64,000 nucleotides of DNA from Paludibacteraceae bacterium (GTDB lineage Bacteria > Bacteroidota > Bacteroidia > Bacteroidales > Paludibacteraceae), in the NCBI GenBank assembly GCA_016937795.1, contig JAFGVV010000028.1:1-64000 (forward strand). Direction: 5' to 3'. The position numbers and the translations under genes are program-made. Below the pieces are notes generated by a model that ran no database searches, had not been told where the DNA came from, and worked only from the letters and a program-made list of their open reading frames with translations. Every line of letters begins with the position of its first letter. Positions within the stretch are counted from its first letter, which is position 1. This document shows, one piece after another, positions 34,946 to 43,369 of this stretch.

Positions 34946-37603
34946 ATGGAACTTGCAAGTAAGTACAACCCGACGGAAATTGAGTCGAAATGGTATCAGT
35001 ATTGGTTGGACAATGGTTTTTTTAGTTCGAAACCTGATGGTCGTGAGCCTTATACTGTCGTCATTCCGCCGCCAAACGTTACAGGCGTACTTCACATGGG
35101 ACATATGCTCAACAATACTATTCAGGATGTGTTGGTGCGCCGTGCGCGTATGCAGGGGAAAAATGCTTGCTGGGTGCCCGGAACGGATCATGCTTCCATC
35201 GCTACCGAAGCCAAAGTGGTAGGAAAATTAGCTGCCGAAGGCATCAAAAAAACAGATTTATCCCGTGATGAGTTTTTGGGTCACGCCTGGGACTGGACAC
35301 ATAAACATGGCGGTATTATCCTTGAACAGCTAAAAAAACTCGGTGCTTCGTGCGATTGGGATCGTACAGCTTTCACTATGGACGAACCACGCTCTGAAAG
35401 TGTACTGAAAGTTTTTGTGGATTTGTACAACAAAGGCCTTATTTATCGCGGCGTACGCATGGTAAACTGGGATCCGAAAGCGCTGACAGCACTTAGCGAC
35501 GAAGAAGTGATTCACAAGGAAATTACCGGAAAACTATTTTATCTGCGTTATAAATTAGAACCCCTAACCCCTAAAGGGGAACAAGAGGCGGAATATCTTG
35601 TGGTTGCTACCACTCGACCAGAAACGATTATGGGAGATACGGCAGTTTGTATTAACCCAAACGATCCAAAGACTGCTCATTTAAAAGGTCGTAAATGTTT
35701 TGTGCCACTTATCAATCGTGAAATTCCGATTATTGAGGACGATTATGTGGACGTGGAATTTGGTACTGGTTGCCTGAAAGTAACACCAGCCCACGATGTG
35801 AACGACTATATGCTGGGTGAGAAATACAACTTGCCATCGATCGATATTTTTAATGATAACGGAACGTTGAATGACCATGGTGCACAATATGCCGGAATGG
35901 ATCGTTTTGACGTACGTAAGCAAATTGAAAAGGACCTTGAAGCAGCTGGTTTACTCGAAAAAACTGAGCCTTATACCAATAAAGTGGGTTTCTCGGAGCG
36001 TACCGATGTGGTGATTGAACCAAAGCTTTCGATGCAATGGTTCCTGAAAATGGAAGATTTGGCTAAACCGGCTTTGGATGCGGTGATGAATGACGATATT
36101 CAGCTTTATCCTGCCAAGTTTAAAAACACATATCGGCACTGGATGGAAAATGTGAAGGACTGGTGCGTGTCGCGTCAGCTGTGGTGGGGACATCGTATTC
36201 CTGCTTATTTCCTTCCACAGGGTGGCTTGGTGGTGGCTTTGAGTAAAGAAGAAGCTTATCAGAAAGCATTGTCAATTGTTAACTATGAACTATCAATTGA
36301 TGATTTGCGTCAGGACGAAGATTGTTTGGATACCTGGTTCTCGTCGTGGTTGTGGCCAATTTCGGTTTTCGATGGCATTAACAATCCCGAAAACGAAGAA
36401 ATAAACTATTATTATCCGACCAACGATTTGGTGACTGCTCCCGAAATTCTGTTTTTCTGGGTGGCTCGTATGATTATTGCCGGATACGAATACAAAGGCG
36501 AAATGCCATTTAAAAATGTATATCTGACTGGTATTGTGCGCGATAAGTTGGGTCGCAAAATGTCGAAATCGCTGGGTAACTCACCCGATCCGCTCGATTT
36601 GATTGCGCATTATGGCGCCGATGCGGTGCGTCTGGGCATGTTGCTTACTTCGCCTGCCGGAAACGACTTACCTTATGACGATAGCCTTTGCGATCAGGGC
36701 CGTAACTTCAATAACAAAATATGGAATGCATTCCGTCTTGTAAAAGGGTGGGAGGTAGCTGACATTGAACAACCTGAATCGGCTCGTATGGCTGTAAAAT
36801 GGTTTGATGCGCAGTTGAACAAAACCCTTATCGAGATTGACGACTTGTTCTCGAAATACCGTTTGTCGGAAGCTTTGATGGCCGTTTACAAACTTTTCTG
36901 GGACGAATTTTCGTCGTGGTATCTTGAAATGGCCAAGCCTGCTTATCAAAAACCTATCGATCGAACCACGTACGAGGCTACGCTTGGTTTCTTCGAATCT
37001 TTGCTAAAAGTGCTTCATCCTTTTATGCCATTTATCACTGAAGAGCTTTGGCAGGCACTCGAGGAACGCAAAGAAGGTGAAAGTATCATGGTGGTACTTC
37101 AGCCTAAAGCGACTAACGTTGACGAAGCATTGATTGGAAATTTTGAATATGCCAAAGAAATTATCGCCGGAATTCGTACTGTTCGTTTGCAGAAAAATAT
37201 TCCGAACAAAGAAGTGTTGAGTTTGCAAGTGATTCCAAGTGAGACCGCCACTCAAAGTGGCAGCCTCACTCAGTTCAATGCCGTGATTGCTAAACTCGGA
37301 AATTTAGAAACAATAGAAAAAACAACCGAAAAAGCTGTCGGTTCAGTATCATTCCTTGTGGGAACTACCGAATTTGCTATTCCTATGGGAAGTTTGATTA
37401 ATGCAGAAGAGGAAATTGCAAAAATGGAAGCTGAAATCACATACTACGAAGGTTTTATCGAATCGGTAATGAAAAAGCTCGGAAACGAACGTTTTGTAGC
37501 CAATGCAAAACCTGAAATTGTAGAGGCAGAACGTAAGAAGAAAGCTGATGCTGAAAGTAAGATAGCTTCGCTGAAAGATAGCATTGCTTCGTTGAAAAAA
37601 TAA
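34946..37603 (+). CDS. valS: Valyl-tRNA synthetase with repeat-derived in-frame insertions, 885 aa
   Basis: Class I synthetase charging tRNA-Val. Seen: HIGH motif in [17 protein letters not shown] (about 46-62); the CP1 editing domain with [36 protein letters not shown] in [15 protein letters not shown]; helical anticodon domain; and a C-terminal coiled-coil arm (about 815-885). The length is typical of the Bacteroidota enzyme. Odd: three short segments look like repeat DNA read through in frame: residues 206-212 (PLTPKGE), 442-451 ([10 protein letters not shown]) and about 765-776 ([12 protein letters not shown]). Each lies where the family appears variable in length (recalled, not aligned), away from the catalytic motifs. 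The frame is intact, so the enzyme is expected to work. A terminator follows directly. Confidence 0.96.
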   Translation: MELASKYNPTEIESKWYQYWLDNGFFSSKPDGREPYTVVIPPPNVTGVLHMGHMLNNTIQDVLVRRARMQGKNACWVPGTDHASIATEAKVVGKLAAEGIKKTDLSRDEFLGHAWDWTHKHGGIILEQLKKLGASCDWDRTAFTMDEPRSESVLKVFVDLYNKGLIYRGVRMVNWDPKALTALSDEEVIHKEITGKLFYLRYKLEPLTPKGEQEAEYLVVATTRPETIMGDTAVCINPNDPKTAHLKGRKCFVPLINREIPIIEDDYVDVEFGTGCLKVTPAHDVNDYMLGEKYNLPSIDIFNDNGTLNDHGAQYAGMDRFDVRKQIEKDLEAAGLLEKTEPYTNKVGFSERTDVVIEPKLSMQWFLKMEDLAKPALDAVMNDDIQLYPAKFKNTYRHWMENVKDWCVSRQLWWGHRIPAYFLPQGGLVVALSKEEAYQKALSIVNYELSIDDLRQDEDCLDTWFSSWLWPISVFDGINNPENEEINYYYPTNDLVTAPEILFFWVARMIIAGYEYKGEMPFKNVYLTGIVRDKLGRKMSKSLGNSPDPLDLIAHYGADAVRLGMLLTSPAGNDLPYDDSLCDQGRNFNNKIWNAFRLVKGWEVADIEQPESARMAVKWFDAQLNKTLIEIDDLFSKYRLSEALMAVYKLFWDEFSSWYLEMAKPAYQKPIDRTTYEATLGFFESLLKVLHPFMPFITEELWQALEERKEGESIMVVLQPKATNVDEALIGNFEYAKEIIAGIRTVRLQKNIPNKEVLSLQVIPSETATQSGSLTQFNAVIAKLGNLETIEKTTEKAVGSVSFLVGTTEFAIPMGSLINAEEEIAKMEAEITYYEGFIESVMKKLGNERFVANAKPEIVEAERKKKADAESKIASLKDSIASLKK
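35561..35580 (+). repeat. Repeat family A copy inside valS
   Basis: CCCCTAACCCCTAAAGGGGA, in frame, encoding PLTPKGE at residues 206-212. The same word occurs in intergenic DNA at 26278-26301 and twice in 58964-59050. In most ValRS proteins this position, just before the VVATTRPET motif, holds a short variable loop. Confidence 0.8.
36267..36299 (-). repeat. Repeat family B word inside valS
   Basis: CATTGTCAATTGTTAACTAT followed by GAACTATCAATTG, in frame, encoding [10 protein letters not shown] (442-451). It corresponds to the third block of the mosaic repeats (CATTGTCAATTATCAACTAT, then CAATT, at 19570-19595 on the - strand) and to 38616-38642. It contains the palindromic outer words CAATTG and CAATTG. 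Confidence 0.7.
37239..37269. repeat. 31 bp imperfect palindrome inside valS
   Basis: Arms GTGAGACCGCCACT and AGTGGCAGCCTCAC pair at 12 of 14 positions around the loop CAA. It is read in frame as [12 protein letters not shown] (765-776). No second copy was found in this window, so its repeat nature is inferred from its shape. Confidence 0.7.
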
Positions 37604-37609
37604 ATAGAG

Positions 37610-37637
37610 AAACCGCATTTTTTAATGCGGTTTTTTT
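37610..37637 (+). terminator. Terminator after valS
   Basis: AAACCGCATT TTTT AATGCGGTTT, perfect 10 bp stem with T run, 6 bp after the stop codon. Confidence 0.92.
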
Positions 37638-37781
37638 ATTGTCCGAACTTTAATTGTATTTTTGTGAAAAGAATCCTCAGATATCAGACCTGTTCAATAA
37701 AACGAAAGAATCTGAATTGCGATAATCATTCGTGTAATCCGTGTAATTCGTAGTTGATATTTTGAGATAAATAATAAAGTT

Positions 37782-38582
37782 ATGGAAGATACTTACAAAA
37801 AACTTTGCCTGCAAACCTGCGAACTAGCCCGTACTTCCGGAAAAATAATGGCTGACGAACGCAAAAACTTCAGGTCAGAAGCTATCGAAAGTAAAGGTAT
37901 GCACGATTTGGTCAGCTATGTGGACAAGGAGTCGGAAAAACGCATCATTGCTGAACTACAAAAACTTCTGCCCGAATCGGGTTTTATTGCCGAAGAAGGA
38001 ACAAATGATACGCGTGGCGAACGTTTTAATTGGGTAATTGATCCTTTGGATGGAACAACCAATTTTATACAGGGTGTACCAATTTATTGTGTGAGTATTG
38101 GTTTGCTCGATGGCGACGAACTTGTGGTGGGTGTAGTGTACGAAGTGGGTCGCGATGAATGTTTTTATGCATGGAAAGATGGAGGCGCTTTTTTGAATGG
38201 CGAAAAAATTTCTGTTTCAGATCGGAGTGATATTCACGATGCACTTTTGGCTACCGGATTTCCATATTCCGATTTTAGTCGCATCGAAGAATATATCGAA
38301 TTTCTGAAATGGGCTATGAAAAATGCACGTGGCGTTCGTAGGTTGGGTTCTGCTGCGGCCGATTTGGCTTATGTGGCTTGTGGACGGTTCGATGCCTTTT
38401 GGGAATACGACCTCAAACCCTGGGATGTGGCTGCCGGCGCGTTGCTCGTAAAAGAAGCGGGTGGAATGGTAAGCGATTATTCCGGAGGTGAAAATTACTT
38501 GTTTGGTCGCGAAATAATTGCCTCGAATTCATTGATTAATAGTACAATACTCGATAAAATAAAAGAAAGCCTGAAATATTGA
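37782..38582 (+). CDS. Inositol monophosphatase family protein, 266 aa
   Basis: Mg-dependent phosphomonoesterase; could dephosphorylate inositol-1-phosphate or related sugar phosphates. Seen: metal-binding EEGT (GFIAEEGTND, about 70-79); DPLDGTTNFIQGVP (about 87-100); and C-terminal WDVAAGALLVKEAGGMVSDY (about 209-228) with its Asp ligand. No signal peptide. The length is typical (about 260-270 aa). In Bacteroidota such proteins are often called SuhB, but the substrate cannot be told from sequence. The last codons form the left arm of the terminator hairpin (38562-38599), so coding and termination signals overlap. Confidence 0.93.
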   Translation: MEDTYKKLCLQTCELARTSGKIMADERKNFRSEAIESKGMHDLVSYVDKESEKRIIAELQKLLPESGFIAEEGTNDTRGERFNWVIDPLDGTTNFIQGVPIYCVSIGLLDGDELVVGVVYEVGRDECFYAWKDGGAFLNGEKISVSDRSDIHDALLATGFPYSDFSRIEEYIEFLKWAMKNARGVRRLGSAAADLAYVACGRFDAFWEYDLKPWDVAAGALLVKEAGGMVSDYSGGENYLFGREIIASNSLINSTILDKIKESLKY

Positions 38583-38599
38583 ATTTCAGGCTTTCTTTT
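38562..38599 (+). terminator. Terminator overlapping the inositol monophosphatase stop codon
   Basis: AAAGAAAGCCTGAAAT ATTGA ATTTCAGGCTTTCTTT. The left arm is the coding sequence for the last residues (KESLK) and the loop contains the TGA. Confidence 0.85.
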
Positions 38600-38615
38600 A
38601 TTTATGATAAATAGT

Positions 38616-38642
38616 GCATTGTCAATTATCCATTGTCAATTT
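38616..38642. repeat. Repeat family B word, intergenic
   Basis: GCATTGTCAATTATCCATTG TCAATT: two direct copies of CATTGTCAATT separated by ATC, next to the stop codon of the OmpA gene. It shares this word with 19570-19595 and with valS 36267-36299. Confidence 0.7.
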
Positions 38643-38647
38643 TTTAA

Positions 38648-40012
38648 TCATTCTTCGCTAAAAAAGAAATTGCAGCGACGATTAAGTCTGTAAGCGCTTT
38701 TGGGCTCGAGCACAATTCCTTTTCCATTCGAAATAATGCGTAAGGGATTGATGTTGAATTTATTTATAAGCTCATTTTTTACTTTGTCGGCGCGACGAAG
38801 ACTCAAATCTTTGTTATAGTTTTCGTTACCTACATAATCGGCATATCCGCGTACTTCCACCATTACTTCCGGATTTTCGTTTAGCTTTTCGGCCACAGCT
38901 TCAATTGTTTTTAACGCATCAGCATCGAGGTCGGTGCGATCGAAGTCGAAATAAACGCTTGCAAACCCGTTTGTTTTGCTGCTGCTGATGGTTCTTCCCC
39001 AAAAATCAACAGGCGTATTTGCCGGTGTTTGTGGCTCTTTGTCGCGATGATCGGGCACGCCATCGCCATCGCTGTCGATGTTGCTGTTGCGTCCCACAGT
39101 TTCAAAGTCGGTTTTGTGGCTTGGGTTTTTCGTATTTGTTGTATTATTGCTTTGGTCTTCAGGTTGAGGTATATAAACAGTGCGAGTTCCGGCATTTTCA
39201 GCAATTTTCTGAACCTCGTTCATCTTGTTTTCGAGCGCCTCAATTTTGCCAAGTTGCGGTTTTAGTGCATCAATTTCATTCTGAAGTTTATTAACTACTT
39301 TTTGCAGTGAGTCGGCTTTGTTCTGTGCCTGACGCGCAGGTAGAATAGCTTCGTCGGGGCAAAAAGTTGTAGTATTTATATTACGGGTGTGTTTTTTCGA
39401 ATTATTAGCATTGAATTTCCAGCGCAGCAGTACAGTTCCCATTGAAATGAAGTCGTTGGTTACGCCGCTGTATTGTTCGGCAGCTTCTATGCTGTCCTGA
39501 TTGTGTGAACGATACTGTACTTTTGCTCCTATAGCTAATGAGGGTGTGAGGTTATATTCGATGAGCGCTCCAACAGGTACAGTAATAGCCATTCCGTTTT
39601 TAGTTTCGTTTACAAACAGGTTGTTTTTGTAGTGTTTGGTATGATATAAACCTAAGCCTCCCCCCACAGTAGCCCAAATGCCCCATTTTGTATTAATGTC
39701 GGGCGATAGAAGATTAAGCATATTCAACGAAATGTAAGGGTTTATATGATGCATTGTGCTGGTCATGCTCTCAGCGGTTTTCCCTGCCTGTAATGGCAGG
39801 TAATAATATTCAACACCTAAGCCCCAGGTAGGTGAAATGGTGTATTCACCTGAGAGACCGAAGGATGTTTTAGTGACAGATGGAGTCATGTCGCCATCGA
39901 ACTGATTTGCGCCCACTTCGAGAGTAGCCGACCATTTTGAGTTTTGAACTCTTTGTGAGTAGGTTGAAATGCTGAAGGAGGCAAGTAGAATGATTAATAT
40001 AATTCGTCCCAT
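38648..40012 (-). CDS. OmpA-family outer membrane protein, 454 aa
   Basis: Outer-membrane barrel tethered to peptidoglycan. Seen: signal peptide (1-19, ending STYSQ); N-terminal barrel of about 180 residues with GANQFDGDMTPSV, SPTWGLGVEYYYLP and closing VLLRWKFN; a coiled-coil linker (about 225-275: LQKVVNKLQNEIDAL); a calcium-binding thrombospondin type 3-like repeat (IDSDGDGVPDHRDKEP); and OmpA C-terminal domain (about 340-454) with VYFDFDRTDLDADAL, VRGYADYVGNENYNKDLSLRRADKVKN-type motif (split here as GYADYVG and NKDLSLRRA). The first motif carries Ala where TD.xG is usual (GYADYVG for G(H/Y)TDxxG), a small departure. No downstream terminator was seen. Confidence 0.92.
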   Translation of the reverse strand: MGRIILIILLASFSISTYSQRVQNSKWSATLEVGANQFDGDMTPSVTKTSFGLSGEYTISPTWGLGVEYYYLPLQAGKTAESMTSTMHHINPYISLNMLNLLSPDINTKWGIWATVGGGLGLYHTKHYKNNLFVNETKNGMAITVPVGALIEYNLTPSLAIGAKVQYRSHNQDSIEAAEQYSGVTNDFISMGTVLLRWKFNANNSKKHTRNINTTTFCPDEAILPARQAQNKADSLQKVVNKLQNEIDALKPQLGKIEALENKMNEVQKIAENAGTRTVYIPQPEDQSNNTTNTKNPSHKTDFETVGRNSNIDSDGDGVPDHRDKEPQTPANTPVDFWGRTISSSKTNGFASVYFDFDRTDLDADALKTIEAVAEKLNENPEVMVEVRGYADYVGNENYNKDLSLRRADKVKNELINKFNINPLRIISNGKGIVLEPKSAYRLNRRCNFFFSEE

Positions 40013-40133
40013 ATTTGCTGCAATAGAAATTTATAATCTGAATGATGTGTTGACAATTAGATACAATAACACATTTGAGATATTATTGTTTTGGTTTTTG
40101 TATGAATATTTGCTACAAACATAGTAAAAAATA

Positions 40134-40883
40134 CTACAAGATCGAATTTGCTTTCACTAAATCCTCAGGAGTATCAATGCCAATAGTTTCAATGTCAGTA
40201 TAGCATACTTTGATTTTGAATCCGTTTTCGAGCCAGCGGAGTTGTTCGAGCGATTCGGCTAATTCGAGCGTTGAGGGTTTGAGAGTGGTAATTTGAGCTA
40301 AAATATCGGAGCGGTAGGCATAGATGCCAAGATGTTTGAGAAAAACATGTTTAGTTACCCATTCGTTTTTATCTGATCCTCTCAAATATGGAATGACAGA
40401 GCGACTGAAGTACATGGCTTCATCATTACTGTTGACTACTAATTTGGGATGATTTGGATTTTCGAGATAGGCAAGCCCGTCTTTCGAAGTTATTTTTTTT
40501 GCCATTGTGGCAATTTGCGTTTGCGTATTATCGAAGCAATCCATCAGTGCTTTTATTTGCGAAGGATCGATAAATGGTTCGTCGCCCTGTATATTAACAA
40601 CCACATCAAACCTTTCGCCCGTATTGCAAAGAGCTTCGTAGCAGCGGTCGGTACCACTTTGATGATGCGGTGATGTGATAATCACTTTTCCACCAAAGTT
40701 TTTTACGGCGTTTGCAATTCGTTCGTCATCGGTAGCTACATACACATTATCGAGTACTGTTGAGGCTTGTTCGTAAACTCTCTGAATCATAGTTTTGCCA
40801 CCAATCAGTGCCAGAGGTTTGCCCGGAAAACGTGTGGATGCATATCTTGCAGGAATAATCCCAACAAAAACTTTTTTTGTCAT
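40134..40883 (-). CDS. kdsB: 3-deoxy-manno-octulosonate cytidylyltransferase, 249 aa
   Basis: Activates Kdo with CTP to CMP-Kdo for lipopolysaccharide core synthesis. Seen: N-terminal VGIIPARYASTRFPGKPLA (nucleotide-binding loop with family Arg and Lys); ATDDERIANAV; SGTDRCYEAL; NIQGDEPFIDP; and a C-terminal SLEQLRWLENGFKI ... IGIDTPEDL. Length (about 245-250 aa) matches the family. The frame is open further upstream, but MTKKVFVGIIPARY at 40883 is the family start, and that ATG overlaps the stop of the DUF4105 gene by one base (TAATG). The two are therefore probably translationally coupled. A CAAACATA on the - strand at 40116-40123 marks a promoter for the OmpA gene, not this one. Confidence 0.95.
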   Translation of the reverse strand: MTKKVFVGIIPARYASTRFPGKPLALIGGKTMIQRVYEQASTVLDNVYVATDDERIANAVKNFGGKVIITSPHHQSGTDRCYEALCNTGERFDVVVNIQGDEPFIDPSQIKALMDCFDNTQTQIATMAKKITSKDGLAYLENPNHPKLVVNSNDEAMYFSRSVIPYLRGSDKNEWVTKHVFLKHLGIYAYRSDILAQITTLKPSTLELAESLEQLRWLENGFKIKVCYTDIETIGIDTPEDLVKANSIL

Positions 40884-42109
40884 TAATTGCCGGTTTTGCT
40901 TTTGATTAAAAATTTCGATTTTCTGAAAATTCGGTGCTTGATACGCACCACCCACAGCGAGTAGCGTATGAAAATAAGCACGATTAGTGGAAATACTCCT
41001 GCGTTAAAATCTTGTACTGATAGTGCAATAGCGATCAGTGTAAGAATAAGTAACCCTATGTTTAGTATTTGATATACAAACATATATGCTCTGAGAGGTT
41101 TTATCCAGATAAGTATAGCTGCAAATACATTCAATGGATTCAACCATAGAATATTCAAATTCCATTTTACAAGTGGATGTATCGATACAAACATTAGGTA
41201 AAAAACAATAAAACCTGCCAATCCTGTGCTAAACAACAAAATACTGTCGAGTATACTGTAATATTTATTGCTTTTTTGTTCGTATAGACTTAATAAAATG
41301 CCGAGTAGCAGAACGATTGAAAAAATAATGAATGGTTTCGACAAAAGAATATGATCTGTGATATTTTGATCTGCTGCTTTTACTATTACATTGGTTCCTT
41401 TTACAAGTTTTCGGTTGTTGAGGTCGTTTTTCGTTACAATTTTAGCTTGTTCAAATTCGGCCATTAATATTTCGGGTAAAAACATACTTTGGTATTGCTG
41501 TGTGCTTTTGTCGGATGCAGTTCCGAAAACTAGGTCAATACCAAATTTGAGCCATGTGTCGTGACCCACATAGTCGGCTATCCATTGTCTGTAAGTTTTT
41601 GTTTCGTTTGATGTTTGTAGTTGTACATAACCCGATATGTTGTTCAAAATTTTATCGCGTGGACGGGTGGCACAATTGTCGAATACAAAGTTGTAGCGAT
41701 AAACGCGATTTTCAGGTCGGTAGTTTTCGATGAGCGCATTAATGATTTTGCTTTTTTCCTGAGTTGTGAGATCCAGGATTTGCTCCCAAACCATCGAGTT
41801 TCGTTCTTCATATTCAGAAAGAAACAAGTCGGTGGGATGAACTCCTAAATAATAATCAGTTTCACCTTTTATAAATTTATAATAGAAATTTTCAGTATTG
41901 AAACTAAAAATGCCATAATTAAAAACCATGTCGGCTTTGCTTACCGGATCGTAGACACGGATGCCAGAATGTCCGAAACGGGCATACACTTCTTGTCCCG
42001 GAGAACAGGTAAGTAAACTGACAACGGATGAGTCGCTGAATTGAAGTTGTTGAGCTTTTAGCCCGCTGAATAATATAATCACAAGTATGATTAGAAGAAT
42101 CTTTTTCAT
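40883..42109 (-). CDS. DUF4105 family membrane protein, possible lipoprotein N-acyltransferase (Lnb-like), 408 aa
   Basis: Seen: signal peptide/anchor (1-19, ending GLKAQ); a periplasmic DUF4105 domain in about 25-240 with FGHSGIRVYDP (His47) and FVFDNCATRPRDKI (Cys146); then about five membrane segments from about 255 to 395 (FIIFSIVLLLGILLSLY, LLFSTGLAGFIVFYLMFV, and others). The conserved His and Cys look like a NlpC/P60-like catalytic pair. Known, from memory: a DUF4105 protein was recently shown in Bacteroides to N-acylate lipoproteins and named Lnb; whether this one does so is inferred. Start MKKILLIILV at 42109 was chosen over the upstream in-frame codons. It is translationally coupled to kdsB. 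Confidence 0.8.
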   Translation of the reverse strand: MKKILLIILVIILFSGLKAQQLQFSDSSVVSLLTCSPGQEVYARFGHSGIRVYDPVSKADMVFNYGIFSFNTENFYYKFIKGETDYYLGVHPTDLFLSEYEERNSMVWEQILDLTTQEKSKIINALIENYRPENRVYRYNFVFDNCATRPRDKILNNISGYVQLQTSNETKTYRQWIADYVGHDTWLKFGIDLVFGTASDKSTQQYQSMFLPEILMAEFEQAKIVTKNDLNNRKLVKGTNVIVKAADQNITDHILLSKPFIIFSIVLLLGILLSLYEQKSNKYYSILDSILLFSTGLAGFIVFYLMFVSIHPLVKWNLNILWLNPLNVFAAILIWIKPLRAYMFVYQILNIGLLILTLIAIALSVQDFNAGVFPLIVLIFIRYSLWVVRIKHRIFRKSKFLIKSKTGN

Positions 42110-42351
42110 TCGTACTTTTTTTATTATTATAAATTGAGTAATCAATTGCTTGTTGTTTTTGTAAATTTTAGTCGAAAGCTACATTGCTCACAAGCTGATT
42201 GTATGCTATTTATACTTTTTAAAGTACAAATGTACTAACATTTCTTTAAATAACTGTCGGTTTGTAATCTGAAATGCAGAACTTACCATTTTTCTAAAAA
42301 ATATGTGTAGCTTAAAGTCTTATCGTATCATAAGATAATGTGACATAATTT

Positions 42352-42368
42352 AGTTAGTTTAACTAACT
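42352..42368. promoter_or_regulatory. Palindromic operator candidate upstream of the Crp/Fnr gene
   Basis: AGTTAGTT T AACTAACT, a perfect 8 bp inverted repeat with a single centre base. It lies 24-40 bp upstream of the -33 box of the Crp/Fnr gene. A second inverted repeat, CTTAT-N6-ATAAG, is at 42319-42334. Dimeric Crp/Fnr proteins bind such sites, so autoregulation is inferred. This gap (42110-42466, 357 bp) otherwise holds only promoter elements. Confidence 0.6.
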
Positions 42369-42391
42369 TTTATCTGCTTTTTTCATGTGAA

Positions 42392-42423
42392 TTGCGTTAT
42401 ATCTCGAAAAATTACTAAATTTG
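42392..42423 (+). promoter_or_regulatory. Promoter TTG-N21-TAAATTTG for the Crp/Fnr gene
   Basis: TTG at 42392-42394 and TAAATTTG at 42416-42423. The predicted leader is about 36 nt. Confidence 0.6.
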
Positions 42424-42466
42424 TGCTTTAAAACATTGTTGTCAAACATATTTTATTTGTATTGTC

Positions 42467-43168
42467 ATGGCAAAAAGAAACACTTCTGAACTGAAACCCA
42501 TCGAGGATGTATTAACTGTATGGGATGTATTGACACCCGATGAGCGTCAGTTTGTGAAGAATCATTTTACAACGCATTATTTCAAGAAAAATGAAATTAT
42601 ACATTGCGAAGGTGAATTGCCTACTCATATGATGGTTTTGGCTGCGGGTAAAGTGAAGGTATATAAAGAAGGTGTGGGAAGTCGTACGCAGATTATCCGA
42701 ATGCTCAAACCTGGCGAGCATTTTGGCTACAGAGCTATTATTGCAAGTCAAACCTACAATACCAATGTAGCTGCTTTCGAACCCTCAACCGTTTATATGC
42801 TAAAAGCTGATATTTTCCTTTCAATACTCCGCAATAATAATGCTTTTTGCTATCGTTTTCTCGAGGAGATTGCCGCCGATTTGGGCGCTTCGGATGCGCG
42901 TACTGTCAATCTTACTCAAAAACATATTCGTGGACGATTGGCCGAAGCGCTGCTATTACTTCGAAAAAATTATGGTCTCGAAGAAGATGGGGCAACAATT
43001 AATATTTATCTCTCCCGCGAGGATCTGGCTAACTTGTCGAATATGACTACCTCTAATGCCATTCGTACCCTGTCGAATTTTGTGAATGAACACATTATTG
43101 CTATGGATGGACGAAAACTGAAGATTATCGACGAAGAGCGCTTGATTAAAATCAGTAAAATGGGTTGA
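42467..43168 (+). CDS. Crp/Fnr family transcriptional regulator, 233 aa
   Basis: Seen: N-terminal cyclic-nucleotide-binding-type beta barrel in about 20-130 (HYFKKNEIIHCEGELPTHMM; GSRTQIIRMLKPGEHFGY); dimer helix (about 130-160); and a C-terminal winged HTH in about 160-230 with LSREDLANLSNMTTSNAIRT as recognition part (LSRxxLAxxxxxTxxxxIR). No cysteine cluster is present, so it is not an iron-sulphur Fnr. The barrel lacks the clear RxSxA-type cAMP-binding Arg-Ser motif of E. coli Crp, so the ligand is unknown. It has its own promoter and a perfect palindrome upstream. Target genes cannot be told; the TPR-lipoprotein-thioredoxin cluster downstream is a candidate by position only. Confidence 0.9.
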   Translation: MAKRNTSELKPIEDVLTVWDVLTPDERQFVKNHFTTHYFKKNEIIHCEGELPTHMMVLAAGKVKVYKEGVGSRTQIIRMLKPGEHFGYRAIIASQTYNTNVAAFEPSTVYMLKADIFLSILRNNNAFCYRFLEEIAADLGASDARTVNLTQKHIRGRLAEALLLLRKNYGLEEDGATINIYLSREDLANLSNMTTSNAIRTLSNFVNEHIIAMDGRKLKIIDEERLIKISKMG

Positions 43169-43369
43169 TGTTACTTTCACTTATGTATATTTGCATTGTG
43201 AATACTGACTAATAATAAACGGTATATTTATTGTTGCTTTATCTGCCTCTAATCGAAAACTGTATTTCTTGAAAAAATGTTTTTGAAGAGTGAATTGTCT
43301 GACAAAATTTACAACTTTTGTCAGATGATTGCAGAATGAAATTTTAATAATCAGCAAAAAGTGAGTGAC

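Noticed and set aside
35561..37269. valS inserts as assembly errors or a frameshifted pseudogene
   Set aside because: All three keep the reading frame and all catalytic motifs are intact, so a working gene with read-through repeats is a better explanation; resequencing would still be useful.
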